Assembly: GCF_001427305.1 (NCBI RefSeq)
Contig: NZ_LMFZ01000012.1
Location: forward strand, 674,181 to 728,933
DNA from: Duganella sp. Root1480D1
GTDB taxonomy: Bacteria; Pseudomonadota; Gammaproteobacteria; Burkholderiales; Burkholderiaceae_D
Direction: 5' to 3'
Length of the DNA: 54,753 bases
Part shown: positions 18,329 through 27,541 of the stretch, piece by piece
Numbering within the stretch: position 1 is the stretch's first letter
How the letters are laid out: every line of letters starts with the position of its first letter
The notes under the pieces: model-generated
Databases searched by the model: none
Told to the model about the DNA's origin: nothing
The model's input: the letters and a program-made list of their open reading frames with translations, nothing else
Translations under genes and position numbers: made by a program

Positions 18329-20310
18329 GCACCTTCGACACCATCCTGGTCGCCAACCGCGGCGAAATCGCGCTGCGCGTAATGCGCACGGCGCGCAGCA
18401 TGGGCTACCGCTGCGTGGCAGTGTATTCCGACGCCGACGCCGGCGCACCGCACTGCGCCGCGCACGCCGCACTGCGCGTCGGCGGGCCCGCCCCTGCCGA
18501 CTCCTACCTGAACATCCCCGCGCTGGTCGCCGCCGCGCGGGCCAGCGGCGCCGGCGCCGTGCATCCCGGCTACGGCTTCCTGGCCGAACGCGCCGATTTC
18601 GCGCAAGCCTGCGCCGAGGCGGGCCTGGTCTTCATCGGTCCGCCGCCCGCCGCCATCGAAGCGATGGGCAACAAGGCCGGCGCCAAGCGGCTCATGCTTG
18701 AAGCCGGCGTGCCCTGCGTGCCGGGCTACCAGGGCGAGGACCAGTCGGACCAGCGCATGGCGGCCGAAGCGCGCAGCATCGGCTTTCCGGTGATGATCAA
18801 GGCCGCTGCCGGCGGCGGCGGGCGCGGCATGCGACTGGTGGACGATGAAGCGGCGTTCAGCGCCGCGCTGGCCTCGGCGCGCTCCGAGGCGCTGCACGCC
18901 TTTGGCAGCGCGCAGGTGATTCTCGAGCGCGCCATCATCGAAGCGCGCCACATCGAAATCCAGGTCTTCGCCGACAGCCATGGCAACGTGGTGCACATGG
19001 GCGAGCGCGATTGCTCGCTGCAGCGGCGGCACCAGAAGCTGGTCGAGGAATCGCCCTCGCCGGCCGTGATACCGCAGCTGCGCGAGCGCATGGGCGCGGT
19101 AGCCGTGGCGGCGGCGCGTGCGATGGGCTACACCGGCGCCGGCACGCTGGAATTCCTGCTGGATGGCGATGGCGCTTTCTACTTCATGGAGATGAACACC
19201 CGCCTGCAGGTCGAGCACGCGGTGACCGAAGCAATCACCGGCATCGACCTGGTGGAGTGGCAGCTGCTGGTGGCAGCCGGCGCGCCGCTGCCGCTAACGC
19301 AGGCCGAACTCGATGCGCGGCGCGCGGCGGGCGGGCATGCCATCGAGGTGCGCCTGTGTGCAGAAGACCCGCAGCAGGATTTCCTGCCTCAAAGCGGCAA
19401 GGTCTGGCGCTGGAGCGCGCCGGCCGGAGTGCGTTGCGACCATGCGCTGGGCGACGGCGTGCAGGTGCCGCCCTATTACGACTCCATGCTGGCCAAGCTG
19501 GTAGCCCATGGCCGCGACCGCGCCGACGCCCTGCGCCAGATGCGGCGCGCGCTGGACGAATGCGTGCTGCTTGGCCTGACTAGCAACCGCGCCTTCCTGG
19601 CGCAATGCCTGGCGCATCCCGTCTTCGCCGAAGGCCAGGCCAGCACCGGCTTTATCGCCCAACACCTGCCGGCCGGGCAGCGCGGCAACGTCCCGGCGAC
19701 AGGCCGCACCCTGGCGGCGGCAGGCGCGCTGCTGGCCTGGCACCGGTCGCAGCGCCACACGCGCCGCTACCCGGACGAGCTGCAAGGCTGGAGCTCCAGC
19801 CAGGCCCATGCCCTGCCCTTGCGCTTCACGCTTGACGGCAGCGCGCACCAGGCAGGCGCCAGCGCCGCCGGCTGCAACGCCTGGCATATCGCCAGCGAAG
19901 GCGGTGCGGCCCCGGTGCGCGTCGAAATGACCGACCTCGGGGGAGGAACCCTGCGGCTCTCCTTCGACGGCCAGCCCGCGGCAGTGCATGTCGCCGCCGA
20001 GGGCGCCCGCCTGTTGTTCCTGCTGGACGGCACCGAACGTATGCTGGACGACCTGGGCGACACGCCGCCGCGCGTAGCGGGCAACGGCGCCGCCGATGGC
20101 CGCATCGCGGCACCCATGAACGGCCGCGTAATCGCGCTGCATGTCCGGGAAGGCGAACAAGTCAGCATCGGCCAACCGTTGCTGGCGTTGGAAGCGATGA
20201 AAATGGAACACAATATGCTCGCCACGCGCGACGGCAAGGTATCCGCGCTCGCCACCGCCCTCGGCACGCAAGTGGCGACCGGGCAGCTACTGCTGGAAAT
20301 CACCCCCTGA
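18325..20310 (+). CDS. atuF: Acyl-CoA carboxylase biotin-containing (alpha) subunit, AtuF-like
   Basis: 661 residues. The biotin carboxylase domain (about 1-450) begins TILVANRGEIALRVMRTA. It has the ATP-grasp glycine loop KAAAGGGGRGM and EMNTRLQVEH near the active site. A bridging region leads to a C-terminal biotinyl domain with EAMKMEHNM; Lys626 is the biotin site. It forms the holoenzyme with the beta subunit at 15538. The start is GTG in a GTGA overlap with the preceding stop, without a clear Shine-Dalgarno site, so coupling is likely. Confidence 0.9.
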   Translation: MSTFDTILVANRGEIALRVMRTARSMGYRCVAVYSDADAGAPHCAAHAALRVGGPAPADSYLNIPALVAAARASGAGAVHPGYGFLAERADFAQACAEAGLVFIGPPPAAIEAMGNKAGAKRLMLEAGVPCVPGYQGEDQSDQRMAAEARSIGFPVMIKAAAGGGGRGMRLVDDEAAFSAALASARSEALHAFGSAQVILERAIIEARHIEIQVFADSHGNVVHMGERDCSLQRRHQKLVEESPSPAVIPQLRERMGAVAVAAARAMGYTGAGTLEFLLDGDGAFYFMEMNTRLQVEHAVTEAITGIDLVEWQLLVAAGAPLPLTQAELDARRAAGGHAIEVRLCAEDPQQDFLPQSGKVWRWSAPAGVRCDHALGDGVQVPPYYDSMLAKLVAHGRDRADALRQMRRALDECVLLGLTSNRAFLAQCLAHPVFAEGQASTGFIAQHLPAGQRGNVPATGRTLAAAGALLAWHRSQRHTRRYPDELQGWSSSQAHALPLRFTLDGSAHQAGASAAGCNAWHIASEGGAAPVRVEMTDLGGGTLRLSFDGQPAAVHVAAEGARLLFLLDGTERMLDDLGDTPPRVAGNGAADGRIAAPMNGRVIALHVREGEQVSIGQPLLALEAMKMEHNMLATRDGKVSALATALGTQVATGQLLLEITP

Positions 20311-20320
20311 CGGAGAAACC

Positions 20321-21151
20321 ATGACTACGCTGCAAGGCAAGACCCTGTTCATCACCGGCGCAAGCCGGGGCATCGGCAAGGCAATCGCCTTGCGCGCGGC
20401 GCGCGATGGCGCCAACGTGATCATCGCCGCCAAGACCACCGAACCCGATCCGCGCCTGCCGGGCACCATCTATTCCGCCGCCGAGGAGATCCGCGCCGCC
20501 GGCGGCAAGGCGCTGCCGCTGGTGGTCGACGTGAGGGATGAAGAGCAGGTCGCCGCCGCCATCGAACAGGGCGCCGCGGAGTTTGGCGGCATCGACATCC
20601 TGGTCAACAACGCCAGCGCCATCAGCCTCACGAACACGCAAAGCACGTCGATGAAGCGCTACGACCTGATGATGGACATCAATGTGCGCGGTACCTTTGT
20701 CTGCGCCAAGCACTGCATACCGCACCTGCTGCAAGCCAGCAACCCGCACATCCTGACGCTGTCGCCGCCAATCGACATGAACCCGAAATGGTTCGCCCGC
20801 CACGCCGCCTACACCACCTCGAAATACGCGATGAGCATGATCGTGCATGGCCTGGCCGCCCAGCTTGCCGAGGACGGGATCGGCGTGAATGCGCTGTGGC
20901 CGCGCACGGTCATCGCGACGGCCGCCCTCAACATCGCCCTGCCTGGCGGCGCCCGGTACGGGCGCACGCCGGAGATCATGGCCGATGCCGCCCACCTGAT
21001 ACTGACCAGGGAAAGCCGCGCAACGAACGGCAATTTCTTCATCGACGAGCAGGTGCTGCGCGACGGCGGGATCACCGACTTTTCGCAGTACCAGGTAACG
21101 CCGGGCGTGGAGCCGATGATCGACCTGTTCGTCGAGGCGGGCCATGACTGA
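20321..21151 (+). CDS. atuG: SDR family oxidoreductase, AtuG/HSDL2-like
   Basis: 276 residues. The cofactor motif ITGASRGIGKAIA is near the N terminus, followed by the catalytic YTTSK (YxxxK) and ILTLSPP for the Ser strand. The longer N-terminal loop (AAKTTEPDPRLPGTIYSAAEEI) is typical of the HSDL2-like SDR branch that contains AtuG. It probably oxidises or reduces a pathway alcohol or hydroxyacyl intermediate. CGGAGAAACC precedes the ATG; the last 8 nt overlap the ligase gene. Confidence 0.85.
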   Translation: MTTLQGKTLFITGASRGIGKAIALRAARDGANVIIAAKTTEPDPRLPGTIYSAAEEIRAAGGKALPLVVDVRDEEQVAAAIEQGAAEFGGIDILVNNASAISLTNTQSTSMKRYDLMMDINVRGTFVCAKHCIPHLLQASNPHILTLSPPIDMNPKWFARHAAYTTSKYAMSMIVHGLAAQLAEDGIGVNALWPRTVIATAALNIALPGGARYGRTPEIMADAAHLILTRESRATNGNFFIDEQVLRDGGITDFSQYQVTPGVEPMIDLFVEAGHD

Positions 21152-22688
21152 GCGCATGCAGGACACCCTTGGCAACCTGGTTTCGCGCAGCGCACGCCGC
21201 AACGGCGCCGCAACGGCGCTCCTGGAGAATGGCCGCAGCATGACTTACGCCCGTCTGGACGAAGACAGCAACCGTTTCGCACGCTACCTGCTCGCCAGCG
21301 GCCTGCAAGCCGGCGACAAGGTCGCCATGCTAAGTCCCAATTCGATGGACTTCGTGGTGGCGGCTTTCGGCATCCTGAAGGCCGGACTGGTATGGGTGCC
21401 CATCAACGCCATGCTGTCGCCGGCAGAAGTCGGCTACATCGTGCAGCACGCCGATGCCCGGCTGCTGCTGGTGGACGCGCAGTTGGCGGAGTATCCCGCC
21501 TGGAGCGCCGCCCTGCCCGCCTTCGGCATCGCGCTGCTGCGATGCGCTACCGGCACCGATGATGGCAGCGGCACGCTGGCGCAGGCAATCGCCGCCCATC
21601 CTGCCACGCCTCCGATGCTCGACATCGACGAGAACGCGCTCGCCCTGATCATGTACACCAGCGGCACCACCGGCAACCCGAAGGGCGCCATGCATTCGCA
21701 CCGCTCCGTGCTGGCGGCAGTGATGTCGAACGCCATCACGATTTCGGTCGTGCCGCAGGACGTGCTGTCGGCCATCCTGCCGCTGTTCCACTGCGCGCAA
21801 TTCAGCATGTCCGCCGCCGGACTGGCCTGCGGGGCTGCGATCTCGCTGTCGCGCGGCTTCGACCCGGCCGCCGTGCTGGCCACCCTGGAACGCGACCGCG
21901 TCACCGTGATGGCGGCGCTGCCGGCCATGTACGGCGCCATGCTGATGCACCCGGCACGCGGCGCGGCCAACCTGTCGGCGCTGCGGCTGGCCATCTACGC
22001 CATGGCACCGATGGCACCTATCCTGCTACAACGCCTGATGCAGGAATTCTGCCCCCGCTTCGCCCTGGGCAGCGGCCAGACCGAGATGTTCCCGATGACC
22101 GTGTACTTCCCGCCCGAACAGCAATTGCAGCGCACTGGCAATTGCTGGGGGCAGGCGACGCCGGTCAACGACACCGCCGTCATGGACCAGGACGGGCAAC
22201 TGCTCGGCGCGGGCCAGGTCGGCGAGATCGTGCACCGCGGCCCCAATGCGATGCTGGGCTACTTCAAAGACCCTGAAGCCACGGCTGCGGCGCGGCGCTT
22301 CGGCTGGCACCACACGGGCGACCTGGGCATGTGGGACGAAGACGGCTACCTGCATTTCAAGGGCCGCCTGAAGGACATGATCAAGACCGGCGGCGAGAAC
22401 GTGCCCGCCATCCGCGTGGAAGAAGCCCTGCTTGGCCACTCCGCCGTGGCCGTCGCTGCCGTGGTCGGCCTGCCGCACCAGGAATGGATCGAAGCCGTCA
22501 CGGCCTTCGTCTGCCTCAAGCCCGGCCAGGCGGCCGACGCCGACAGCCTGCGCGAGCATTGCCGCAGCACGCTGGCTGGTTTCGAGATCCCCAAGCACAT
22601 CGCCATCGTGGACGCCTTGCCGATGACCTCTACCGGCAAGATCCAGAAGCACGTGCTGCGCGCCAACCACCAGGCGTTGTACGGCTAA
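21144..22688 (+). CDS. atuH: AMP-dependent acyl-CoA synthetase, AtuH-like
   Basis: 514 residues. It activates a carboxylic acid to its CoA thioester through an acyl-AMP. The P-loop YTSGTTGNPKG is at about 171-181. The A5-like GSGQTEM and the hinge HTGDLGMWDEDGYLHFKGRLKDMIKTGGENV follow, and the C-terminal lysine lies in PMTSTGKIQKHVLR. It is the last gene of the operon, and its 3' end overlaps a convergent gene by 4 bp. Activation of citronellate/geranate-like acids is inferred from context. Confidence 0.88.
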   Translation: MTERMQDTLGNLVSRSARRNGAATALLENGRSMTYARLDEDSNRFARYLLASGLQAGDKVAMLSPNSMDFVVAAFGILKAGLVWVPINAMLSPAEVGYIVQHADARLLLVDAQLAEYPAWSAALPAFGIALLRCATGTDDGSGTLAQAIAAHPATPPMLDIDENALALIMYTSGTTGNPKGAMHSHRSVLAAVMSNAITISVVPQDVLSAILPLFHCAQFSMSAAGLACGAAISLSRGFDPAAVLATLERDRVTVMAALPAMYGAMLMHPARGAANLSALRLAIYAMAPMAPILLQRLMQEFCPRFALGSGQTEMFPMTVYFPPEQQLQRTGNCWGQATPVNDTAVMDQDGQLLGAGQVGEIVHRGPNAMLGYFKDPEATAAARRFGWHHTGDLGMWDEDGYLHFKGRLKDMIKTGGENVPAIRVEEALLGHSAVAVAAVVGLPHQEWIEAVTAFVCLKPGQAADADSLREHCRSTLAGFEIPKHIAIVDALPMTSTGKIQKHVLRANHQALYG

Positions 22689-23164
22689 ACGGGGGCCGGA
22701 TCCGCCGGCGGCGCGGTGCGCTCGGCCTTGCGTTTGGCGGTGCGGAACGCGTGCGCCATGGCCGCGTGGCGCAGGCGCAGCGCCGGAGTCCAATCGCTGT
22801 CGCCGGGAAGCTGGACGTAAATCACTTTCCAGGCGTTGCCTACGTTCCCCAAGCTGGCTGTAACAAATTGATTTGGCGAGACTGCGTGACCTTCATAGAC
22901 AAGTTCGCCGCAAACCACTTCAGCGTAATATGGGCCCGCGCGGCTGCAAATACGCAACCGGGTTCCATCCGGCAGAAAGACCGTTTTCCAGAAAAGGCGC
23001 TTTGGATCCAGCGGCCTGTCAGCGGCGCGCTGGCGTTGCAGCCATTCACGGATGGCCATGTCCGCCAGGTCCGCCAAGGTGAGGGATGTTGCTTGCTCAG
23101 CGTGATAGTCGAGCAGCGCATGCAGGGTTGGGAGGCTTACCTCCAAAGTCACTCGCGTATTCAT
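22685..23164 (-). CDS. Small protein of unknown function with possible ribbon-helix-helix N terminus
   Basis: 159 residues from the ATG at 23164 (AGGAG 8 nt upstream). The first 50 residues (MNTRVTLEVSLPTLHALLDY then helices to AIREWLQ) read as a short basic beta strand plus two helices, as in CopG/Arc-type DNA-binding proteins. The rest is mixed beta, with a basic C-terminal helix (AKRKAERT). No family recognised. It converges on atuH, and its leader carries five TTTCAGTA boxes, one covering its own start codon. That suggests it binds its own promoter. DNA binding is an inference. Confidence 0.65.
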   Translation of the reverse strand: MNTRVTLEVSLPTLHALLDYHAEQATSLTLADLADMAIREWLQRQRAADRPLDPKRLFWKTVFLPDGTRLRICSRAGPYYAEVVCGELVYEGHAVSPNQFVTASLGNVGNAWKVIYVQLPGDSDWTPALRLRHAAMAHAFRTAKRKAERTAPPADPAPV

Positions 23165-23261
23165 ACTGAAAGCTCCTGAGATTTTTCCACTTAGAGCGCT
23201 ACCAAGGCCCAATAGTTCAATTTTTCAGTAGTTTCAGTAAAAATTTCAGTAGCTTTCAGTA
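23164..23261. promoter_or_regulatory. Iterated TTTCAGTA boxes upstream of the 22685 gene
   Basis: TTTCAGTA occurs at 23223-23230, 23232-23239, 23244-23251 and 23254-23261 in one orientation. An inverted copy (TACTGAAA) is at 23164-23171, at the start codon. Spacing of 9-12 bp is about one helical turn, as expected for cooperative regulator binding. Confidence 0.65.
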
Positions 23262-23287
23262 GTAGTCCGCGACAGAGTGCGAAGGGA

Positions 23288-23899
23288 CTACCGAAGCAGG
23301 AAGCGAATAGCGGACTCGGCCAACTCCTCGATGCTCACGCCCGCGTCGCGCCGATACCACTGCGCCGACCAGTTCAGCGCCCCAAACAGCCACAGCCGAT
23401 CGAGCTTGCCCGGCGCCGGCCACTCGCCGGAAGCCTGCAGCTCACGCAACACCGCGTCCCACAACTTCTCATAGCGATCCTTGGCAGCAACGATGCGCAA
23501 CTGCCCCTCCGGCGACAGCGCGCGCCACTCATACAGCATGACGTAGACAAAATCCTGCCCCGGCGAGAGCAGCGTCTCCAGGTGGGTATGCACCAGCCGC
23601 CGAAACGCCTCGCGCGGCGGCAGCTTCAACGTGGCCACCTCCTCGATGCGCGCCAAGGCTTGCTGCATACCCTCCTCGATCACCGCCTGCAAGATGTCCT
23701 GCTTGGACTTGAAATGATAAAACCACGACCCCGCCTGCACCCCCGCAGCGGCCGCAATATCGCGCACGGTAGTGTTATCAAACCCTTTTTCGCGGAATAA
23801 TCTTGCCGAAACAGCAATAAGCAGCGTTTTCAAGCTGTCGGAAGCGGCCTGTGCAGGGCGGCCGCGCTTGCGTGGCGAAGGGGAGTTGCTGGCGTCCAT
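23288..23899 (-). CDS. TetR/AcrR family transcriptional regulator
   Basis: 203 residues. A basic N-terminal tail ([10 protein letters not shown]) precedes the TetR helix-turn-helix (about 22-68) with [21 protein letters not shown] and [13 protein letters not shown]. The C-terminal ligand domain is helical. It diverges from valS by 55 bp and lies just beyond the atu-like operon, so it is a candidate AtuR-type repressor of that operon. No copy of the atuA operator is visible in its own promoter, so this link is not secured. Confidence 0.88.
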   Translation of the reverse strand: MDASNSPSPRKRGRPAQAASDSLKTLLIAVSARLFREKGFDNTTVRDIAAAAGVQAGSWFYHFKSKQDILQAVIEEGMQQALARIEEVATLKLPPREAFRRLVHTHLETLLSPGQDFVYVMLYEWRALSPEGQLRIVAAKDRYEKLWDAVLRELQASGEWPAPGKLDRLWLFGALNWSAQWYRRDAGVSIEELAESAIRFLLR

Positions 23900-23917
23900 G
23901 TCCCCAGCAATCTACCT

Positions 23918-23923
23918 TATAAT
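23918..23923 (+). promoter_or_regulatory. Candidate -10 element for valS
   Basis: A perfect TATAAT lies 31 nt before the valS ATG and 19 bp from the divergent TetR start. No convincing -35 hexamer was found. Confidence 0.35.
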
Positions 23924-23954
23924 GAAAGTTTTCGCCAAATTTACAGCCCAAATC

Positions 23955-26744
23955 ATGGAATTAGCCAAGTCTTTCGAGCCTGCCGACATTGAACAGTTCT
24001 GGCGCAGCGAGTGGGAAAAGCGCGGTTACTACGCAGCCTCCCTCGACCTGAGCAAGCCGTCCTTCAGCATCCAGCTGCCGCCGCCGAACGTCACTGGCAC
24101 GCTGCACATGGGCCACGCCTTCAACCAGACCATCATGGACGGCCTGACCCGCTACCACCGCATGCTGGGCCACAACACTGCCTGGATCCCGGGCACCGAC
24201 CACGCCGGCATCGCCACCCAGATCGTGGTGGAGCGCCAGCTGGACGCGCAAAAGGTGTCGCGCCATGACCTGGGCCGCGAAAAATTCGTCGAGAAAGTAT
24301 GGGAGTGGAAGGAAAAATCCGGCTCCACCATCACCGGCCAGATGCGCCGCATGGGCACTTCCCCTGACTGGAAGCGCGAATACTTCACCATGGACGCCGA
24401 GCGCTCCAAAGTGGTGAGCGAAGTGTTCGTGCGCCTGTTCGAACAAGGCCTGATCTACCGCGGCAAGCGCCTGGTCAACTGGGACCCGGTGCTGGGCACC
24501 GCCGTCTCCGACCTGGAAGTGGTGTCGGAGGAAGAAGACGGCTCGATGTGGCACATTAAGTACCCGCTGGCCGACGGCAGCGGCCACCTGGTCGTCGCCA
24601 CCACCCGTCCTGAGACCATGCTGGGCGACGTCGCCGTGGCCGTCGACCCGACCGACGAGCGCTACACCGCGCTGGTCGGCAAGATGCTCAAGCTGCCGCT
24701 GGTCGGCCGCGAAATCCCGGTGATCGCCGACAGCTACGTCGACAAGGAATTCGGCACCGGCTGCGTGAAGATCACCCCTGCGCACGACTTCAACGACTAC
24801 GCCGTTGGCCAGCGCCACAACCTGGACATGCCGTCGATCCTGACCCTGGACGCCAAGATCAACGAAAACGGCCCGGTCGCCTACCAGGGCATGGACCGTT
24901 TCGCCGCCCGCAAGCAGATCGTGGCCGACCTGGACGCGCAAGGCTTCCTGGTCGAAGTCAAGCCGCACAAGCTGATGGTGCCGCGCGGCGACCGTACCGG
25001 CGTCGTGATCGAACCGATGCTGACCGACCAATGGTTCGTCGCCATGAGCAAGCCGGCTCCTGAGGGCACCTTCAACCCAGGCAAATCGATTACCGAAGTC
25101 GCGCTGGAAAAAGTCTCCAGCGGCGAGATCAAGTTCGTCCCTGAAAACTGGAGCACCACCTACAACCAGTGGCTCAACAACATCCAGGACTGGTGCATCT
25201 CGCGCCAACTGTGGTGGGGCCACCAGATCCCGGCCTGGTACGACGAGCAAGGCAACATCTACGTCGCCCGCAGCGAAGAAGACGCGAAGGCGCAAGCCGT
25301 CGCCAAAGGCGTGACCGGCGCCCTGACCCGCGACAACGACGTGCTGGACACCTGGTTCTCGTCCGCCCTGGTGCCGTTCTCCACCCTCGGCTGGCCGAAT
25401 GAAACGCCTGAACTGCAAGCCTTCCTGCCAAGTTCCGTACTGGTCACCGGCTTCGACATCATCTTCTTCTGGGTCGCGCGCATGGTCATCATGACCAGCC
25501 ACTTCACCAACAAGGTGCCGTTCGAAACCGTGTACGTGCACGGCCTGGTGCGCGACTCGCAAGGCCAGAAGATGTCCAAGTCCAAGGGCAACACCCTGGA
25601 CCCGATCGACCTGATCGACGGCATTGCACTGGAAGACCTGGTAGCCAAACGCACCTCCGGTTTGATGAACCCGAAGGACGCGGCCAAGATCGAGAAAGCC
25701 ACCCGCAAGGAATTCCCGGAAGGTATTCCAGCCTACGGCACCGACGCCGTGCGCTTCACCATGGCTTCCTATGCCTCGCTGGGCCGCAACATCAACTTCG
25801 ACCTGGGTCGCTGCGAAGGCTACCGCAACTTCGGCAACAAGCTGTGGAACGCCACCCGCTTCGTGCTGATGAACACCGAAGGCCATGACTGCAGCGCCAA
25901 TGAAGCCGACCTGTCGGCCGCCGACAAGTGGATCATCTCCGCGCTGAACCGCGCCGAGCAGGAAGTGCATAAAGGCTTCGCCGACTACCGCTTCGACAAC
26001 ATCGCCTCCACCATCTACCAGTTCGTGTGGTACGAATACTGCGACTGGTACCTGGAACTGGCGAAAGTCCAGGTACAGCAAGGCACGCCGGGCCAGCAGC
26101 AAGCCACCCGCCACACCCTGCTGCGCGTGCTGGAAGTGATCCTGCGCATGGCACACCCGATCATCCCGTTCGTCACCGAGCAGCTGTGGCAAACCGTGGC
26201 TCCGCTGGCCGGCAAAGGCGGCGCAGGCCAGTCCATCATGACCCAAGCCTACCCGCTGCCAAACGAAGCAGCGATCGACGCCGCCGCCGAAGCCTGGATG
26301 GGCGAGCTGAAAGGCATGACCGACGCCGCGCGTAACCTGCGCGGCGAGATGAAGCTGTCGCCATCGGTGCGCGTGCCGCTGATCGTGGAAGCCTCCGGCG
26401 ACGACAAGGCCAGGATGGCCGCCTTCGCGCCATACATCCAGATGCTGGGCAAGCTGTCGGAAGTGCAGATCGTGGACGCACTGCCGGAATCGCCGGCCGC
26501 CGTCTCCGTGGTCGGCACCACCAAGCTGATGCTGAAGGTCGAAATCGACGTGAAGGCAGAACGCGAGCGCCTGTCGAAAGAGATCGCCCGCCTGGAAGGC
26601 GAGATCGCCAAGGCCAACGGCAAGCTGTCCTCCGAGAGCTTCGTCGCGCGCGCCCCAGCAGCCGTAGTGGCCCAGGAAAAAGAGCGCGTCGCCTCCTTCG
26701 GCGCCACCCTGGCCAAGATGCAGGAACAACTGGCCAAGCTATAA
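23955..26744 (+). CDS. valS: Valyl-tRNA synthetase
   Basis: 929 residues, class I synthetase of normal length. It attaches valine to tRNA-Val. The HIGH-type signature is in [15 protein letters not shown] and the KMSKS loop in [14 protein letters not shown]. The editing (CP1) domain includes [10 protein letters not shown] and TPAHDFNDY. The C terminus is a coiled coil ([22 protein letters not shown]). The start at 23955 begins [16 protein letters not shown], the conserved family start. It has only a weak ribosome site, and an in-frame ATG at 23922 overlaps the likely promoter. No stand-alone partner genes. Confidence 0.97.
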   Translation: MELAKSFEPADIEQFWRSEWEKRGYYAASLDLSKPSFSIQLPPPNVTGTLHMGHAFNQTIMDGLTRYHRMLGHNTAWIPGTDHAGIATQIVVERQLDAQKVSRHDLGREKFVEKVWEWKEKSGSTITGQMRRMGTSPDWKREYFTMDAERSKVVSEVFVRLFEQGLIYRGKRLVNWDPVLGTAVSDLEVVSEEEDGSMWHIKYPLADGSGHLVVATTRPETMLGDVAVAVDPTDERYTALVGKMLKLPLVGREIPVIADSYVDKEFGTGCVKITPAHDFNDYAVGQRHNLDMPSILTLDAKINENGPVAYQGMDRFAARKQIVADLDAQGFLVEVKPHKLMVPRGDRTGVVIEPMLTDQWFVAMSKPAPEGTFNPGKSITEVALEKVSSGEIKFVPENWSTTYNQWLNNIQDWCISRQLWWGHQIPAWYDEQGNIYVARSEEDAKAQAVAKGVTGALTRDNDVLDTWFSSALVPFSTLGWPNETPELQAFLPSSVLVTGFDIIFFWVARMVIMTSHFTNKVPFETVYVHGLVRDSQGQKMSKSKGNTLDPIDLIDGIALEDLVAKRTSGLMNPKDAAKIEKATRKEFPEGIPAYGTDAVRFTMASYASLGRNINFDLGRCEGYRNFGNKLWNATRFVLMNTEGHDCSANEADLSAADKWIISALNRAEQEVHKGFADYRFDNIASTIYQFVWYEYCDWYLELAKVQVQQGTPGQQQATRHTLLRVLEVILRMAHPIIPFVTEQLWQTVAPLAGKGGAGQSIMTQAYPLPNEAAIDAAAEAWMGELKGMTDAARNLRGEMKLSPSVRVPLIVEASGDDKARMAAFAPYIQMLGKLSEVQIVDALPESPAAVSVVGTTKLMLKVEIDVKAERERLSKEIARLEGEIAKANGKLSSESFVARAPAAVVAQEKERVASFGATLAKMQEQLAKL

Positions 26745-26767
26745 GAAATAGGGACGCACCCAAAGTA

Positions 26768-26848
26768 AAAGTCGGGGTCAGCTCCGGCAATCGGACATTT
26801 CGCGCTGCGCGAAGAGCTCCGTGAGAAGCCGGAGCTGACCCCGACTTT
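26768..26848. repeat. Second copy of the GTCGGGGTCAGCTCCGG repeat
   Basis: Arms AAAGTCGGGGTCAGCTCCGGC (26768-26788) and its reverse complement (26828-26848) are perfect over 21 bp. The left 33 nt match 48-80 exactly; the centre differs (CGCGCTGCGCGAAG). It lies 23 nt after the valS stop and may serve as its 3' hairpin. Confidence 0.8.
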
Positions 26849-26952
26849 CAAATCTAGAGGCTTCCCTCCAAAAAAAATAGCATGACCGTGCGGTGTGCCG
26901 CTGGGTCATTTGCTACACTGGTTTTCCCCAAATCTAAAAAAGAGACACCCCC

Positions 26953-27402
26953 ATGCGCCTAACCCGCACAGTGGCGCTGGTTGCGGCAGCCTTGCTGGCT
27001 TCCGCTCCGGCATTCGCCCAAGATCCCTCTCCTGTCGGCCTGTGGAAAAACATCGATGACGTCAGCGGCAAGCCAAAAGCCCTGATCCGCATCACCGAGG
27101 AAAACGGCGCCTTGCAGGGCAAGATCGAAAAACTGTTCCGCGGCCCGACCGAAGAACAGAATCCGGTATGCGACAAGTGCACCGACGCGCGCAAAGATAA
27201 GCCGATTGTCGGCATGGTGATCGTGTCCGGGCTTAAGAAGGACGGCAGCGAGTACAACGGCGGCGAGATCCTCGACCCGAACAATGGCAAGGTGTACAAG
27301 AGCAAGCTGGAAATCGCCGACGGCGGCAAGAAGCTGAAAGTGCGCGGCTATATCGGTTTCCCGATGCTGGGCCGTTCGCAGACCTGGGAACGCCAGGAGT
27401 AA
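26953..27402 (+). CDS. DUF2147 domain-containing secreted protein
   Basis: 149 residues. A signal peptide (to about residue 22, ASAPAFA) is followed by the DUF2147 domain, which opens with the family signature PVGLWKNIDDVSGKPKALIRI and ends IGFPMLGRSQTWERQ. The NPVCDKCTD segment holds a CxxC pair. A periplasmic, probably beta-barrel/lipocalin-like fold is expected; the function of the family is poorly known. A monocistronic unit; AAAAGAGAC precedes the ATG. Confidence 0.88.
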   Translation: MRLTRTVALVAAALLASAPAFAQDPSPVGLWKNIDDVSGKPKALIRITEENGALQGKIEKLFRGPTEEQNPVCDKCTDARKDKPIVGMVIVSGLKKDGSEYNGGEILDPNNGKVYKSKLEIADGGKKLKVRGYIGFPMLGRSQTWERQE

Positions 27403-27432
27403 AACCGGTAAACCTGGGTAGCTAAGGGCTTC

Positions 27433-27477
27433 GGTTGTGCGCCTTTGACTTTCTGCGAAGATCAACGGCGCACAACC
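27433..27477. repeat. Inverted repeat downstream of the DUF2147 gene
   Basis: GGTTGTGCGCC (27433-27443) pairs perfectly with GGCGCACAACC (27467-27477) across a 23-nt loop, 30 bp after the stop. No T-run follows, so it may stabilise the 3' end more than terminate. Confidence 0.45.
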
Positions 27478-27502
27478 CAAACCGACACCATCCGAACCGT
27501 TG

Positions 27503-27529
27503 AGGGTCTGACCCTGCGGGTCAGACCCT
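27503..27529. repeat. GGGTCTGACCC palindromic repeat
   Basis: AGGGTCTGACCC (27503-27514) and GGGTCAGACCCT (27518-27529) are perfect 12-bp arms with a 3-nt loop. Each arm is itself near-palindromic. Related to the element at 2456-2482. It lies between two convergent genes. Confidence 0.7.
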
Positions 27530-27541
27530 GGTCTACCGGTT

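Noticed and set aside
23961..26729. A 922-codon open frame antisense to valS
   Set aside because: Long antisense frames are expected in GC-rich genes; the composition (His/Gln/Val/Gly-rich, no domain) is non-coding and the sense strand is a complete valyl-tRNA synthetase.
26768..26848. Rho-independent terminator of valS
   Set aside because: The hairpin is strong, but no uridine run follows the stem, so it is listed as a repeat.
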